Positions 1 through 10,377 of a stretch of DNA of 64,000 bases are shown piece by piece. The stretch lies in assembly GCA_944472135.2 (NCBI GenBank), contig OX235270.1:77013168-77077167 (forward strand). The letters run 5' to 3'. Origin of the DNA: Trichobilharzia regenti. Its lineage: Eukaryota; Platyhelminthes; Trematoda; Strigeidida; Schistosomatidae. Each line of letters opens with the position of its first letter. The stretch's first letter is position 1. Under the pieces are notes generated by a model. The model saw nothing but the letters and a program-made list of their open reading frames with translations, did no database searches and was not told where the DNA came from. A program made the position numbers and the translations under genes.

Positions 1-1411
1 TATTATAGATTGTTAGTGGGGTAGGTTGTGTGCCACTTGGTCAGCTCGTTACCATCATGGTTGACAAACACGCAGACTCGTGTGGGAAGTGGTTTAAATA
101 CAGACTGTCTGACTACCAGCATCCTCTCCATTCACAACTCTCCACTCGTATCTTACATGGTAGGACCAAAAGTCATTTCGAAGGAATACATGCTCTCAGC
201 CAGGTATAAAAACTCGACGGTACTCCATTCGGCCTGCTTGCGATATGGAAAAGATAGTGTTGAAAGCGAAACTTACGACTTACTGTGTGATTGCCATAAA
301 AATGGCTCAGCTATCCTCCCATATTTTTAATTTTGTGGTGGCACTATACCCACTATCTTTCAATCTTGTGTTATCACCACTATTACTATTCTTATCACTG
401 TTTCCTCCAATCCCAAACGCTGTTGCCGTCAATTTTGGGTGAGTGTACTCGGTAATGTATTTCCCCGTTGTTGTTATTGTTGATATCCGGTAAATTAGAT
501 ACGATATTGTACAAAATGCGGAAAATCTCACACCGTGTTGTGAGTACTGGTATGTAATGAAGCAAATCATTATTGCCACATATTACACTTAACTTGGTGA
601 ATTTTTTGTCGAAACAATACTATATGGAAGCGCCGGAGCATTTATTTTGGTCATTCAGAGATTGATATTGTCAGGAACAATCATACGTAGTGACGAATTG
701 AGGGGACATAGCCCACCGTCACTTCAGCTTTATTCACCATCTTCTCAACCGTGGCTTCGGTCTCGTGGTTCCAACAACGGAGTGGCGTTCTAATCATGTC
801 TCAGGATTTTGAGGTCGGTTGAATAAAAGAATCAGCAATGTCAGTGGGCCGCAAAATACCATGATTTACAGTTACATTGGTGAAAACATTTTTCGGATAC
901 GGTATGGTATCTGTGTCGATTATCATCTAAGAAGCCGGAAGACATTTCTACAACACATTTCAGACCATTATCTAGTTTATTGTCATGTTTTTAGCGTTTT
1001 TAGCACATTTATTGTCAACGACCGTGCCATCCTTTTTGGATCTAAATTCCAATCGTATGTCCAAGGTACCTCATAATTTGGCTATGAGAGTTCAAATTGC
1101 TCCCCACTCTCTAACTGCGATAATGCTTAACCGAGAAAAAGGTTCTGTCCCGTTTTAATGAGAACTCATCGCGATGGGCTGAAAAGATACTAGAAATGGG
1201 AGGCTGTGAATAATACGCTTGAAAGATATTACAGATTGTCTAAAACAAGAGGCACATGGGCAAATACGAGTAATGTGAGATTTCACGGAGTGTAGTGTTT
1301 CACTAGCACAAACTTCAAACAGTCAGGCTACAGGGAAGAAGATAAATTTTGTTGTAAGCCTTGCAGTTATAACAAGGATGCGGGGAAACAACCCCACCGG
1401 AAAGCTATAAC
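1..1411. other. AT-rich stretch without a recognised gene
   Basis: I see no recognisable domain here. An open frame of 100 codons at 28-330 on the plus strand has mixed composition and no motif I know. It could be a decayed piece of the gypsy element whose protease relic starts near 1640, but no gag-like signature is visible. No LTR copy matching the one at 17757 is seen, so the 5' end of that element probably lies outside the window or is lost. Confidence 0.4.
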
Positions 1412-1606
1412 GCCGTCGGTGGCACAGTGGTTAGGACTCTCGCCGACCATGCACATAGTCCGGGGTTCGAGCCCACGCCGGCGCACACCTGATATCTATG
1501 GTCGGCCCGCAAAATTCGGGCTACCGATATCCATGCTGAAAATTCCATACTTGTACCAAAAATACAGTGTGGAATCAAGCTGTAAATCAAAATAAAAAAA
1601 TAAAAA
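1412..1606 (+). mobile_element. tRNA-derived SINE, copy 1
   Basis: The head reads like a tRNA gene. A perfect A box (TGGCACAGTGG) lies at about 1419-1429 and a B box (GGTTCGAGCCC) at 1464-1474, and the ends can form an acceptor-like stem. A roughly 110-bp unrelated body follows, ending in an A-rich tail (AAATAAAAAAATAAAA). Head and body match the copy at 60777-60950 along their whole length, which shows a dispersed family rather than a lone tRNA gene. RNA polymerase III transcription through the A and B boxes is expected for such elements. It sits in the gypsy relic region, just upstream of the protease remains. Confidence 0.85.
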
Positions 1607-1639
1607 ACTGGATCTGGTGACGTTGATCGCTTGCTAGAT

Positions 1640-2001
1640 ATTCTGCATGTCGCAAGTAGAACATGGTACTTCGTCAACACTCGGAGAATCCTCACCGGAA
1701 AAACCTTGTCTGCAACTTGTGGGTCTCAAATATATGTCTACCTTAACGCGAAATTACGTAAAAATATTCAGTGGACATTCCCTTTATCTGACGCCAAAAT
1801 GCCTGTCTCAGGATCGAGTCTACTTGACCGAATTGATAGTCGTAGATGTTCGTTGTCGTCAGTTCGCTGGCTGTATACGTCCATTTGAACGTGGGTTTAC
1901 GCAAACCTATTCGGTGGAAATTCCTTCTCGCTGACGTTGCGATGCCCATCATTGGCGCGGACCTACTTAATCATCATGATTTACTCGTAGACGTCCGCTG
2001 A
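1640..2001 (+). pseudogene. Gypsy aspartic protease relic
   Basis: Retropepsin-type fragment. The last part, 1894-2001, is in one frame and reads GLRKPIRW, then ADVAMPIIGADLL, then a turn ending LLVDV, which is the usual C-terminal part of gypsy proteases just before RT. Upstream, near 1669-1683, the frame reads FVNTR where the catalytic FxDTG would be expected, so the active site seems lost (inference). Several frameshifts separate the pieces. No complete protease can be read. Confidence 0.65.
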
Positions 2002-2045
2002 AAACGACTGATTGACAATACTACTAGTTTGTCTATCAAAGGCAT

Positions 2046-2658
2046 TACCTACATAGGCCCCAGTTTGTCACCCATTAAGATAAAGGCGCGCAATTCAAAG
2101 GCTTTGTTACTTTTTCGCGTGTTATTTCTCAATTCTCTTTTTAACTCTATAGGCGACTTTTTAATGGGTCTCTCGACGACAATATTAAGTATTTCGTCCT
2201 ATTCTCTCATAGAATATAACTTCTACGTCTAAAATTATCCGCTATAGATAGTGTCCGTCTAAGTGCTACTTTCATAGCATCTTCGCATTTACAGTATTTG
2301 TATAGGGTATCTTAATATTCTATCTCGATATTTTTATTCGTATAAACTGTTAATTCTATACAGAACTAGACAGTTTGAATCCTCAACACTCTAAAACGGA
2401 CCTTACAGACACATTGCTCATTCCCTTATAATTAAGAATTTTAACTTTGTACTAAATGCCAATGGTCCAAACTAAGCGTCTAACTCCACTATCTGCTTCA
2501 CATCCCAGTAAAAAATCAAATCAAACAGAATAAGTGGGCCTGTAGGTAGTGAGAGCACCACATCTGTTGATTTAACAAACAAATATAGGTCTGCTGCGGT
2601 AGACACGTGAAGTCCGGACATTAAACTCCCCTCACTTGCTTGCGTAGTAAACAACATC
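2046..2658. other. Non-coding gap between gypsy protease and LINE ORF1
   Basis: No motif is visible. Part of it (to about 2300) may be decayed RT-proximal gypsy sequence and part the 5' region of the CR1-like LINE. The insertion boundary cannot be placed from sequence alone. Confidence 0.4.
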
Positions 2659-3497
2659 ATGGATGGTATACACAGTGATACTATATGTAATGATCTAGTC
2701 CCCGTAGACACCTGCAAAGCGTCTTGCGATAAGAATCACACGGCAAACATTCTTACTCCCATCACTAATCCAGTTTTTTGTTCTACGCTTAGTTGTGAAG
2801 ATAAATTCGAAGAACTATTTTCTATAATTAGGGGGCTTGAAAATAAGATGTCAAAACTGGCAGTAGTAGTACACCTAGAAAGTTACCACAAACTGCAAAC
2901 CTTATAAACTACGTTGCAACTGAAGTATATCAACGTGTAGTGCGCGAGAAGAACATAATTGTGTATAATATACCGGATAATGCACAGATCAACAAAGTCA
3001 AAAGCACTCTTTTAAATGCATGCTCTATGAATAACGTCCCATGCAGCCGCCATCGACTAAGAAAGTCTCGGAAGAACAAATCTTGCCCACTTGTGTTGAA
3101 ATTTGACTCGTCCTCCAATGCTGACATCTTTTACAGTAGGCAAACATTACTAAAAAATACGCGTTACCACACGATTAAGTTAGCTCGTGACAAAACGCCT
3201 ATCCAAAGAATGACTTATATGACCGATGCTAAAACTGTGAATCCCAGCTCCTCTACAACACCCCTGAGCACCCACAATTCCGTTGAGGTGGAGCGAAGGG
3301 GGGTGAACCGTTCTGTAAAAAGCACATCGCATTCGGAAACGAACATGCGTGAAAATATAAGTTCCGAAAATGGTTCGGTGTATAACCGTAGAAAAAGAAG
3401 GAAATCCACCGTAGATCTGGACTCCTATAATAGTGATCCCTGTAACCCGGTGACAAACTGCAGTAAATCACACCCAGTATTCCCCAAGCAGTCTTAA
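2659..3497 (+). pseudogene. CR1-like LINE ORF1 (RNA-binding protein), frameshifted
   Basis: Two overlapping open stretches, 2659-2907 and 2940-3497, join through a single frame change near 2900. The second contains REKNIIVYNIPDN, then a basic RKSRKNKSCPLVLKF segment and a KLARDKTPIQR segment. This is the layout of ORF1 proteins of CR1/Jockey-type LINEs, which bind element RNA through an RRM-like fold. The C-terminal third is rich in S, T, N and R with no zinc knuckle. ORF2 should follow directly, but the endonuclease and most of the RT are missing: a BEL element starts 484 bp downstream, and only the C-terminus of an ORF2 resumes at 7924. Confidence 0.7.
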
Positions 3498-3981
3498 TTC
3501 CAGGAAGTTGAAAAGTGGGGCTACCAGTTCGTCCACAAAGACAATGCATAATAAGAGATTATTGCCATTGATATGTATCCACACATGTATATTTATGTGT
3601 GTGTATGTTGGTCTCTCTTTCTGTTTGCTCGCTTAGTCTGTGACCATTTCACCTTGATTAACCTGTCTCCTTTAACAATGTATATTCCCCTTATATTATA
3701 TATAATATGAGTGTTTGTTGACAGTCCGTTGCTTGGTGACAGATATCCATATTATATGTGTGGTTGTTGACATGTCTGCTATATTTCGCTATGTATATAT
3801 GGATCGACACTTCACTATAATTAGCCATTCATGTTAAGACAGTCTAATGACTTGTTCACACACTTTGTCTGGAACATTCATATATATTTCGCATTCAAAA
3901 TTTGTGTGACTTACTTTACTTACTTACATTGGTGTGATACCATTTATTGCGTCTCCTTGTGTTTGGAAAAATAGAAGTTTC
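3498..3981. other. Spacer between LINE ORF1 and BEL LTR
   Basis: AT-rich with TATGTGTG-type runs. I cannot read an ORF2 start or endonuclease here. Confidence 0.4.
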
Positions 3982-4342
3982 TCTCAATGTAGTTGAAGAT
4001 TGAACGATCAATTCACGGTTGTTTGCTCAAAACCAACTTCCCCAATTTTCGCGGAGGCATCAATACGACAATCATCGTCTCATCGGTCGCTGTTCAGAGA
4101 GACGTCTGCAGTAAACCATCAGAGGTAACATTGTGATTTATTATTGTAATATTTGTTCACAGACCCTAGTAAAAACATTATTTTTATATGTTGGTGTTAC
4201 AATGAATAATCCTCGAGTCAACAATTGGTGTTTTGCATTTTTCGTCCGTTATAACTAAGCGTTTCTGAGAAACTTCAAGTGACAGCGTGAGCTCGAGCGT
4301 AGCAAGAGCTGGGCATTAACAGTTTATGAGACGTGATTGACA
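3982..4342 (+). repeat. BEL/Pao 5' LTR
   Basis: Matches 7564-7923 and the reverse complement of 20161-20517. The first base pair is TC where the other two copies start TG; the end is TTGACA. The first ~195 bp differ from the right LTR at about three positions by eye, whereas the last ~165 bp differ at about thirty. Confidence 0.85.
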
Positions 4343-4486
4343 GTTTCAGATGGTAGAAAAAGATTTGGCGGATTCAAACAGTTGGTGAAAGTTTGGATAG
4401 TCACCGTTCATCTTTCCTGGTGCCGGTCAAGTCCTCTTTGAGCAAGCAATATCTGGAACGTTTTTGGAATTGGGCTAAGTTCAACA

Positions 4487-6406
4487 ATGCCTGGGTCAAA
4501 GAAGGGACAGAGTGTCTTGGATGCAAACAGGAAAGTAAGTCATGGTGACTTGTCTGTTAATTGTAACGATGTGTCTGATGTTAAGCATGACATGGTTGAT
4601 GTTACTGTTTCGCCGTTCAGGGATAATAGGAACATCAAACTCCCTAAATTTGAACCACGGTGTTTTGATGGAAACCCGGCTGATTATTTACAATTTGTGA
4701 AGGAGTTTGAGATCATGTTGAGTGGTTTTATATTAAATGATGAATTGAAGTTAATGTATTTGGTGAGGTATTGCACTGGAGATGCTGCAAGAGCTATACA
4801 GTGCTGTAAGCTCATACCCCCTAATGAGGGCTACTATGAGGCTATGAGCATATTACGTCAAAGGTTTGGAAGACCTTCAATGATTGTAAGGAACGTATAC
4901 GAAGCTGTCAAAGGTAACGGCAGTCAGCTTCAAGATGACTCCAAGGCACTTACTGAGTTTTTAGATAATCTTATGACTTATAAGAACACCTTGATTTGTA
5001 TGAATTGCATGAGTGACCTCAACTCGAGTTTTATACTAGAGGTAATACCAAGACGCCTACCTACTCGACTGCAAAGGAAGTGGGTGAAGATGAGCTCCCA
5101 TATGGAGGATGAGGATATCGAGCCAAAGTTTGATGATATCCTGAAACTGGTAAAAGATAGCGTCAATCAATCTATGAGTAAGTTCGCCAGTCTATTACAT
5201 CTCACCCCTAGAATAGAGCAGTCTGAGAGCAAAATGCAATCATTGATGACGAGTAGGCCTCAGAGAGGTGGATATCGAGAAGACTCCATGATGTCTAGTA
5301 ATGCATATAGACCTAGTGAGTGTAACAGGTCTTGTAGTACATCCTCAACAGATAAGTTTCAAGATGCAAGACAAACACGGTTGTGTTTTACACATTTGCA
5401 AGAGGTGCATACAGAAGTGAACTGTGAACCAGTGAGCAAGTTCAGTGATAAGCTAAATGTAAACTCCAGGCCTGACTCCGAATTGTGTGACGATAACGGT
5501 GTTGTGAAGAAGTCTGTAGTTGCAACTGGTAAGCCGTTGTTGAATAGAGTGTCACAGAATAGAGTTACTGCTTCAGAGTCCAGTTCTGACCCTACAAGTT
5601 TACAAGGTATTACTATTCAGAGTGAAGATATAAAACCTTTAATGATTTGTGAGGAGGAACCAAAATTGTCTACTTCTGTTATTAAAGAGTTTGAAAATGA
5701 TGAAGTTGACGGTAAATTGAATATTTGTGATTATGATGATAATAGTGCAGATTTGTCTTTGGTTGATCATGATAAAATGGAGGGAATGCCTACTACCGCT
5801 AAGTTAAATAAAGTTTCTGTAGAACTTGAACGTGAAGTAGAAATAAATGCAGATGCAGTTGCAGAAGTTATGGATATTTGTGAGACCGTCAGTGTGAGTG
5901 ATCAGCATGTAGCCCACCTATCATCAGATGCTAGTGCTAAACCTGAGCTGATAGTAAAAGACAGCAGTGGTGGTGGTCTTGCAGGTAGACAAATTTCTGA
6001 AAGCCGAGCAACAACAGCTTTTGATCCACCGCTAACTTCATCAACTGTTATCAATCAGTCGTCGTTGGTGCTGTCATCCACAATGAAACAGACGCCCATC
6101 AACTCAAGTATCTTGTGCAATGACTATGCTAGTATCAGTTCGTTTGAAAGGACGAATATCAATGGTCAGTTTAGTGAGGATAAGCCAAGTGTAAACGAGA
6201 GAGTAATTGTTAAATTGACTTGCATGAATAAAGGCATTTCTAGTTTCAAGTTACTATTTGAATGTTATTATCTTTGGTGTAAATTACTCTGTGCCTACGC
6301 TTGGTTGACCAGATACTTCGTGTGTTTGTTGGTCATCTATATTCTACGATACAATGACATGAGCGTGTTACCGTTCAGATTTGAAGATATAGGCGATAGA
6401 AGGTAA
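4487..6406 (+). CDS. gag: BEL/Pao gag-like protein (DUF1759 region), 639 aa
   Basis: An uninterrupted frame of 639 codons. Residues about 51-145 carry the DUF1759-type pattern of BEL/Pao Gag proteins: KLPKFEPRCFDGNPADYLQF, then a helical stretch with LVRYCTGDAARAI and ILRQRFGRP. The family builds the capsid-like particle that packages element RNA. Residues 230-570 are low-complexity, acidic and Ser/Thr-rich. Residues about 585-625 are strongly hydrophobic and aromatic (FECYYLWCKLLCAYAWL), which is unusual for a gag C-terminus and could be a membrane segment. No CCHC knuckle was found. Only the first ATG gives the full length; it lies 145 bp after the LTR. The open frame suggests recent activity or trans-mobilisation. 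Confidence 0.75.
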   Translation: MPGSKKGQSVLDANRKVSHGDLSVNCNDVSDVKHDMVDVTVSPFRDNRNIKLPKFEPRCFDGNPADYLQFVKEFEIMLSGFILNDELKLMYLVRYCTGDAARAIQCCKLIPPNEGYYEAMSILRQRFGRPSMIVRNVYEAVKGNGSQLQDDSKALTEFLDNLMTYKNTLICMNCMSDLNSSFILEVIPRRLPTRLQRKWVKMSSHMEDEDIEPKFDDILKLVKDSVNQSMSKFASLLHLTPRIEQSESKMQSLMTSRPQRGGYREDSMMSSNAYRPSECNRSCSTSSTDKFQDARQTRLCFTHLQEVHTEVNCEPVSKFSDKLNVNSRPDSELCDDNGVVKKSVVATGKPLLNRVSQNRVTASESSSDPTSLQGITIQSEDIKPLMICEEEPKLSTSVIKEFENDEVDGKLNICDYDDNSADLSLVDHDKMEGMPTTAKLNKVSVELEREVEINADAVAEVMDICETVSVSDQHVAHLSSDASAKPELIVKDSSGGGLAGRQISESRATTAFDPPLTSSTVINQSSLVLSSTMKQTPINSSILCNDYASISSFERTNINGQFSEDKPSVNERVIVKLTCMNKGISSFKLLFECYYLWCKLLCAYAWLTRYFVCLLVIYILRYNDMSVLPFRFEDIGDRR

Positions 6407-7550
6407 TCAGCAAATGAACTCTGCAACGATTTTCCAACCTAGGGCGTCAACCTGTGAAGGGTTTTAGGTGTACTGCTGTAAGTCCTACAGTTCTTCAAAG
6501 GGCAGTGCATCAATGAGCAGTCCAATGTGCTCGGTGTGTGATTTTGTACATACCTTCATGTTGTATATACTGAATTGATATCATCTTTTATCTATCTGTT
6601 GGTAATTCTGTTTGTGTCCGGACGACTTCCACTTGGATCATCAACCTGAGAAGGAATGTAGGCGTACTGCTGTAAGTCCTACAGTTCTTCAAGAGTAGTT
6701 TGCCGTGCCAGAATCCACAACATTTGATGTGTTGATTGTACATATGTTTGTGTTAAATAATTGTGTGAGTTCCAATTATTGTAATTGTTGGTTAATCTTG
6801 TTTGTGTCCGGAAATTCCACAAATTACAATCGTCAACCTGTGAAGGGTTGTAGGCGTACTGGTGTAAGTCCTGCAATTCTTCAAAGGAATTCCACCAAGA
6901 CATGATCGCGAGGTTGTTTGTACTGTTTGTATATACGTGTGGTGTGTCATATCAATTGGTGTATTTTGGATTCATTGTGTTTACTTGTTGTTTTCGTGTC
7001 TTGTTGTTATTGCGTAATTTTGTTAAAATTTTCGTCTTGATTACTTCTGAAGTTGTTTCTAGTCTTCTACATCCGTGAATGAACTGATTGATGTTAGGGA
7101 CAGCAGATGGGTCGTATACGCTGGGGAGGCTAGGCTATTGCTGAGAATGAAATGCACACGGAGATAATTGTTAGCTCTGGTCCCACACGCCGGGGAGAAA
7201 GAGTGTAAACGACTGAGGCTCGCATACGTCACCGTAACTAGAACTGAGGCAGAATGAGTGACAAGCGACTGCAGTGATGATTGGTTATGAGTAGATAAGA
7301 GGATGTGCGAAGAGTATCGTGAGGTGGTGCTATGGTCACGTTGCATTCTGCAAGATTTATTCTAGCAAGTGGCGACTGTGTTGCTAGAGGATGCCTTTAA
7401 CTGGACGGCGCAGGTCATCATTGATGCGTGAGATTGTGATGTGTGTGTGTCTGTGGTGTGTTGGCTTTTCTGTTTGTTTTCCATTTCAGCTCTGTCGGTG
7501 TGACCCAGGTTCTCGCAATGGCATCCAAGTCAACGTGTATTGGTCGTGAT
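6407..7550. other. Non-coding 3' interior of the BEL element
   Basis: Holds the threefold repeat at 6445-6886 and then about 650 bp with no convincing coding signal. Pol would be expected here in an autonomous BEL/Pao element but is absent. Confidence 0.6.
6445..6886 (+). repeat. Three diverged direct repeats (period about 190 bp) with a hairpin core
   Basis: Copies at 6445-6500, 6640-6694 and 6831-6886 share a 50-55 bp block that starts TCAACCTG(T/A)GAAGG, contains CTGTAAGTCCTACAG and ends TTCTTCAA. CTGTA and TACAG can pair across a 5-base loop; the third copy has changes in the arm. Two of the copies are preceded by TTTGTGTCCGGA. The spacing of about 190 bp suggests old tandem duplication. 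Function unknown; a packaging or 3'UTR structure of the element is one possibility. Confidence 0.8.
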
Positions 7551-7562
7551 GGAAAAAAGGGG
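7551..7562 (+). other. Polypurine tract of the BEL element
   Basis: GGAAAAAAGGGG lies immediately before the TGTCAAT start of the 3' LTR, the expected plus-strand primer position. Confidence 0.7.
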
Positions 7563-7563
7563 T

Positions 7564-7923
7564 TGTCAATATAGTTGAAGATTGAACGATCAATTCACGG
7601 TTGTTTGCTCAAAACCAACTTCCCCAATTTTCGCGGAGGCATCAATACGACAATCATCGTCTCATCGGTCGCTGTTCAGAGAGACGTCTGCAGTAAACCA
7701 TCAGAAGTAACATTGTGATTTATTATTGTAATATTTGTTCACAGACCCTAGTAAAATCCTTATATTTATATGTTGGTGTAACAATAAAAAATTTTCGAGT
7801 AGCCAATCGGTCTTTTGGTTTTTCGTCCTTTATTACTAAGCGTTTCTGAAAAAGTGCAAGTAACAGCGTGGGCCCGAGCGTGGCAAGAGCTGGGCATTAA
7901 CGGTTTATGAGACGTCGCTGACA
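7564..7923 (+). repeat. BEL/Pao 3' LTR
   Basis: Begins TGTCAAT, ends CTGACA, with an AATAAA signal in the middle (CAATAAAAAAT). It is directly followed by the C-terminal coding part of a CR1-like ORF2, with no detectable target duplication shared with the left end. Confidence 0.85.
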
Positions 7924-8524
7924 CAAGCATCAAAGGTCAAAATGCTCTTTGGATTTTTATTCCGAAGCTTTAAGTCCAGTGAATCCAAAATTATGCTGTA
8001 CAAGTTGTGCGTAAGGCCCTTACTTGAATTTTGCCCCCGTATCATGGACAGTGTCTCCGTAGAAGACAGATGCAAATTAGAAAGTCTACAAAGGGCTTTT
8101 ACTAAACGTCTAGTAAGTGGAAATCTTCGCATTCCTTACTATGACAGATGTAACCTATTCGACTTGGAACCCTTATGGGTTAGACGACTGAAGTTCAACC
8201 TAAAAATTACATTTAGGATTGCTAAAGCGCTTATATATTTCCCCCACAATGACTACTTTCAGTTCACCTAATAAATATAACCGCAGAAATAAATCTTCTT
8301 CTTTTAAAGTTCCCCGCTGTCATACAAAATACAGATCAAACTCTTTCACTGTCAGATACCGTTGTATTTGGAAACGTCTTCCAACTGAAATTAGAAACAG
8401 TCCTACCCCAAAAACTTTCTCATCTCTGTTGAACAAATATTTTATTAACAACGGGTTAGAAGGGGTATGTGACAAACTAAAAATTAGAGATCTAATACGG
8501 CACTCCCCTGACCCTCACTGTTAG
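7924..8524 (+). pseudogene. CR1-like LINE ORF2, C-terminal remnant
   Basis: Two adjacent frames (7942-8271 and 8219-8524) read in sequence as the thumb and C-terminal region of a non-LTR RT: LYKLCVRPLLEFCP, LESLQRAFTKRL, FDLEPLWVRRLKF, and then WKRLPTEIRNSPTPKTF followed by LLNKYF. This pattern is typical of the end of CR1/Jockey ORF2. Endonuclease and catalytic RT are absent because the fragment starts right at the BEL LTR. One frameshift lies near 8240-8260. Confidence 0.75.
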
Positions 8525-10329
8525 CTCCCGAAATCTGTGAACTTTATGTTTGACACTACTTTCATTTTGTTTTCACAATCGTAGCCACCTATTTCTAATC
8601 AGCCTTAAATTTAAAAAAAATTTTTTTCAAATATTTTTGCATATATCCCTGATGATATTGTATTATGAGTATTTCAGTATTCTAAGGTTCAATCTCAAGT
8701 TCCAGATGCAAATCAACTGAAGACGACTGGTACTAAAATACCTCTGGAGCCTGCCTAATGCTATACGTAAGCACTGTCTAGCTCTACGCAAATTAAGGTC
8801 CAAATGGTGCTTGTCTAAATAATCAAATAAACGAACAACATATCATAACTTTCCACTACTTATTTGCTTAATGCTGCGCGATTATTCCCTGATTTTCTAA
8901 ACTACATTTGTTCATATCTAAAATGAGTCTTATCTTACTATTCTATAACTATAATCCTGTGTATTCAAATTTTCCAGAACAACATGTCATAACTTTCTAC
9001 TACTTATTTGCTTAATGCTGCACGATTATTCCCTGATTTTCTAAACTACATTTGTTCATATCAAAAATGTAGACTCCGATAGTCTATTTTCCTTACATTT
9101 TCCTTCTCCAAAATGCTGTAACAGACGAAACATACATGATGTTCTTCTGAAAGTGGTCATTCATACCATTACTTTGAGTGAGTCGATGAATATTTGGAAA
9201 AAAGTTTGTGGCATGTTGCAACAGAAATTTTAAAAAATAATAAAATAAAAAAATAATTAAAAATTGAAGCATCCCGCCAGGGCCTTACACAAAAAAGGTG
9301 GGAGGGTGGTGATTGCTAGTCAGCGGATATGATGGTGGAGACATATGAGAACCACACCTATCTGTGGGACAGCACTCTATTGCTAAGGCTCCTGAGTTCG
9401 AATGGCTTCTGTAAAATGAGAATAATTAAAAAAGTAAAAATAATAAATAATAAAGAAATAGAAGTTGAAAGTTACCTAAAGCCAAAGTTTAGATACGAAC
9501 TCCCGATTGAAAGTAAATGGTATGAGTCCGCTACTTCAGAAGGACACTTAACTGTATACTTCGGAAAAACAGATATTATTAGGCCCTCACTTTTCTCTTA
9601 CATAGCTCACGCACTCTGACTTTTGTGTTTAACTCCTTTTAAACCTCGTAAGTAGGTAAAATTATCACCTGTCTTTCACTTTAAACTAATTGTTCGCAGA
9701 AAAGTCTGTAAAATATCGGGAAAATAATATTTCTTGAAAAAAAACACAACAAGAAATGATGAACCCCATGCCTGTTATATATTTTGAATTATTAACACCT
9801 TTTATATACTTCTGCACCTGTCTGCCGGTTTTCTTATGTCTTCTACTATTTTCAAAGATACTGCTTTCAACGAAGGTACTGATACAGCGCCGCTATCCTC
9901 CACTTATTCGTGATATTGCTAGCTCATCTGGTGAATAACGGGATCACCGATATTATAAAATCTGCTGACAAGTTCAAAGTGGGTCTCATAAGCAACTGGA
10001 AATGTCACAAATATGGTGTACTTACAGATGAATTTAATGTTTAATAGACTTTGAAACACTTTATGAATCATTTACTGATAAATATTGTTTGTTCTTCATC
10101 TCCTATGTATTACGTCAGCACCTGTACGGAAATGCTACTTACCTTCCCCAACTAACGCAATCATTTGTAATTCCCGCGTGAAATAGACACGTATTTTTTC
10201 AATCACCGTCTAGATTCGACGCTATATCTATTTCCTTATTTGTGCACTTCATTTTAAATGTTTCTCTCACATTTACCAGTTTTCAACTTATTTATAGATT
10301 AACAAATCATATTATATATTCTATAAGTT
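8525..10329. other. AT-rich non-coding stretch, including LINE 3' sequence
   Basis: The first few hundred bases are probably the 3' UTR of the CR1-like LINE. A local duplication lies at 8832-9069. Short open frames such as 9329-9619 show no known motif. The left edge of the resumed gypsy element cannot be placed exactly. Confidence 0.4.
8832..9069 (+). repeat. Direct duplication of about 93 bp, spacing 146 bp
   Basis: 8832-8927 and 8977-9069 share a near-identical block starting ACAACAT(A/G)TCATAACTTT and containing TTATTTGCTTAATGCTGC and CCCTGATTTTCTAAACTAC. About four or five differences by eye. Local tandem duplication in non-coding DNA. Confidence 0.8.
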
Positions 10330-10377
10330 TTGATAAGTGTACATATGTTCATGCCTTTAAAAATGGCTGGTTTCTGT

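Larger units (their letters stand above)
3982..7923 (+). mobile_element. BEL/Pao-type LTR retrotransposon, gag only, chimeric
   Basis: Two direct repeats of about 360 bp (3982-4342 and 7564-7923) flank a 3.2-kb interior that holds one long gag-like frame and no protease, RT, RNase H or integrase. A purine tract (GGAAAAAAGGGG, 7551-7562) precedes the right LTR as expected for second-strand priming. No matching target duplication is seen: GTTTC lies to the left, CAAGC to the right. With about 3.2 kb of interior it cannot encode its own pol, so it is either a non-autonomous derivative or a recombination product. Confidence 0.8.

Noticed and set aside
1412..1490. Functional tRNA gene
   Set aside because: A and B boxes are good, but the segment continues into a body shared with another copy at 60777 and no proper anticodon arm is evident; it is a SINE head.
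7059..7346. Minus-strand 95-codon ORF inside the BEL element
   Set aside because: Ser/Thr-rich chance frame antisense to the element's non-coding region, with no known motif.
3982..7923. Gag frame as a domesticated host gene
   Set aside because: It is still flanked by LTRs and a polypurine tract. Without evidence of selection it is better treated as an element gene.
9290..9420. SINE or tRNA-like segment near GAGTTCGAATGG
   Set aside because: Only the B-box-like part fits. No A box at a suitable distance and no second copy in the window.
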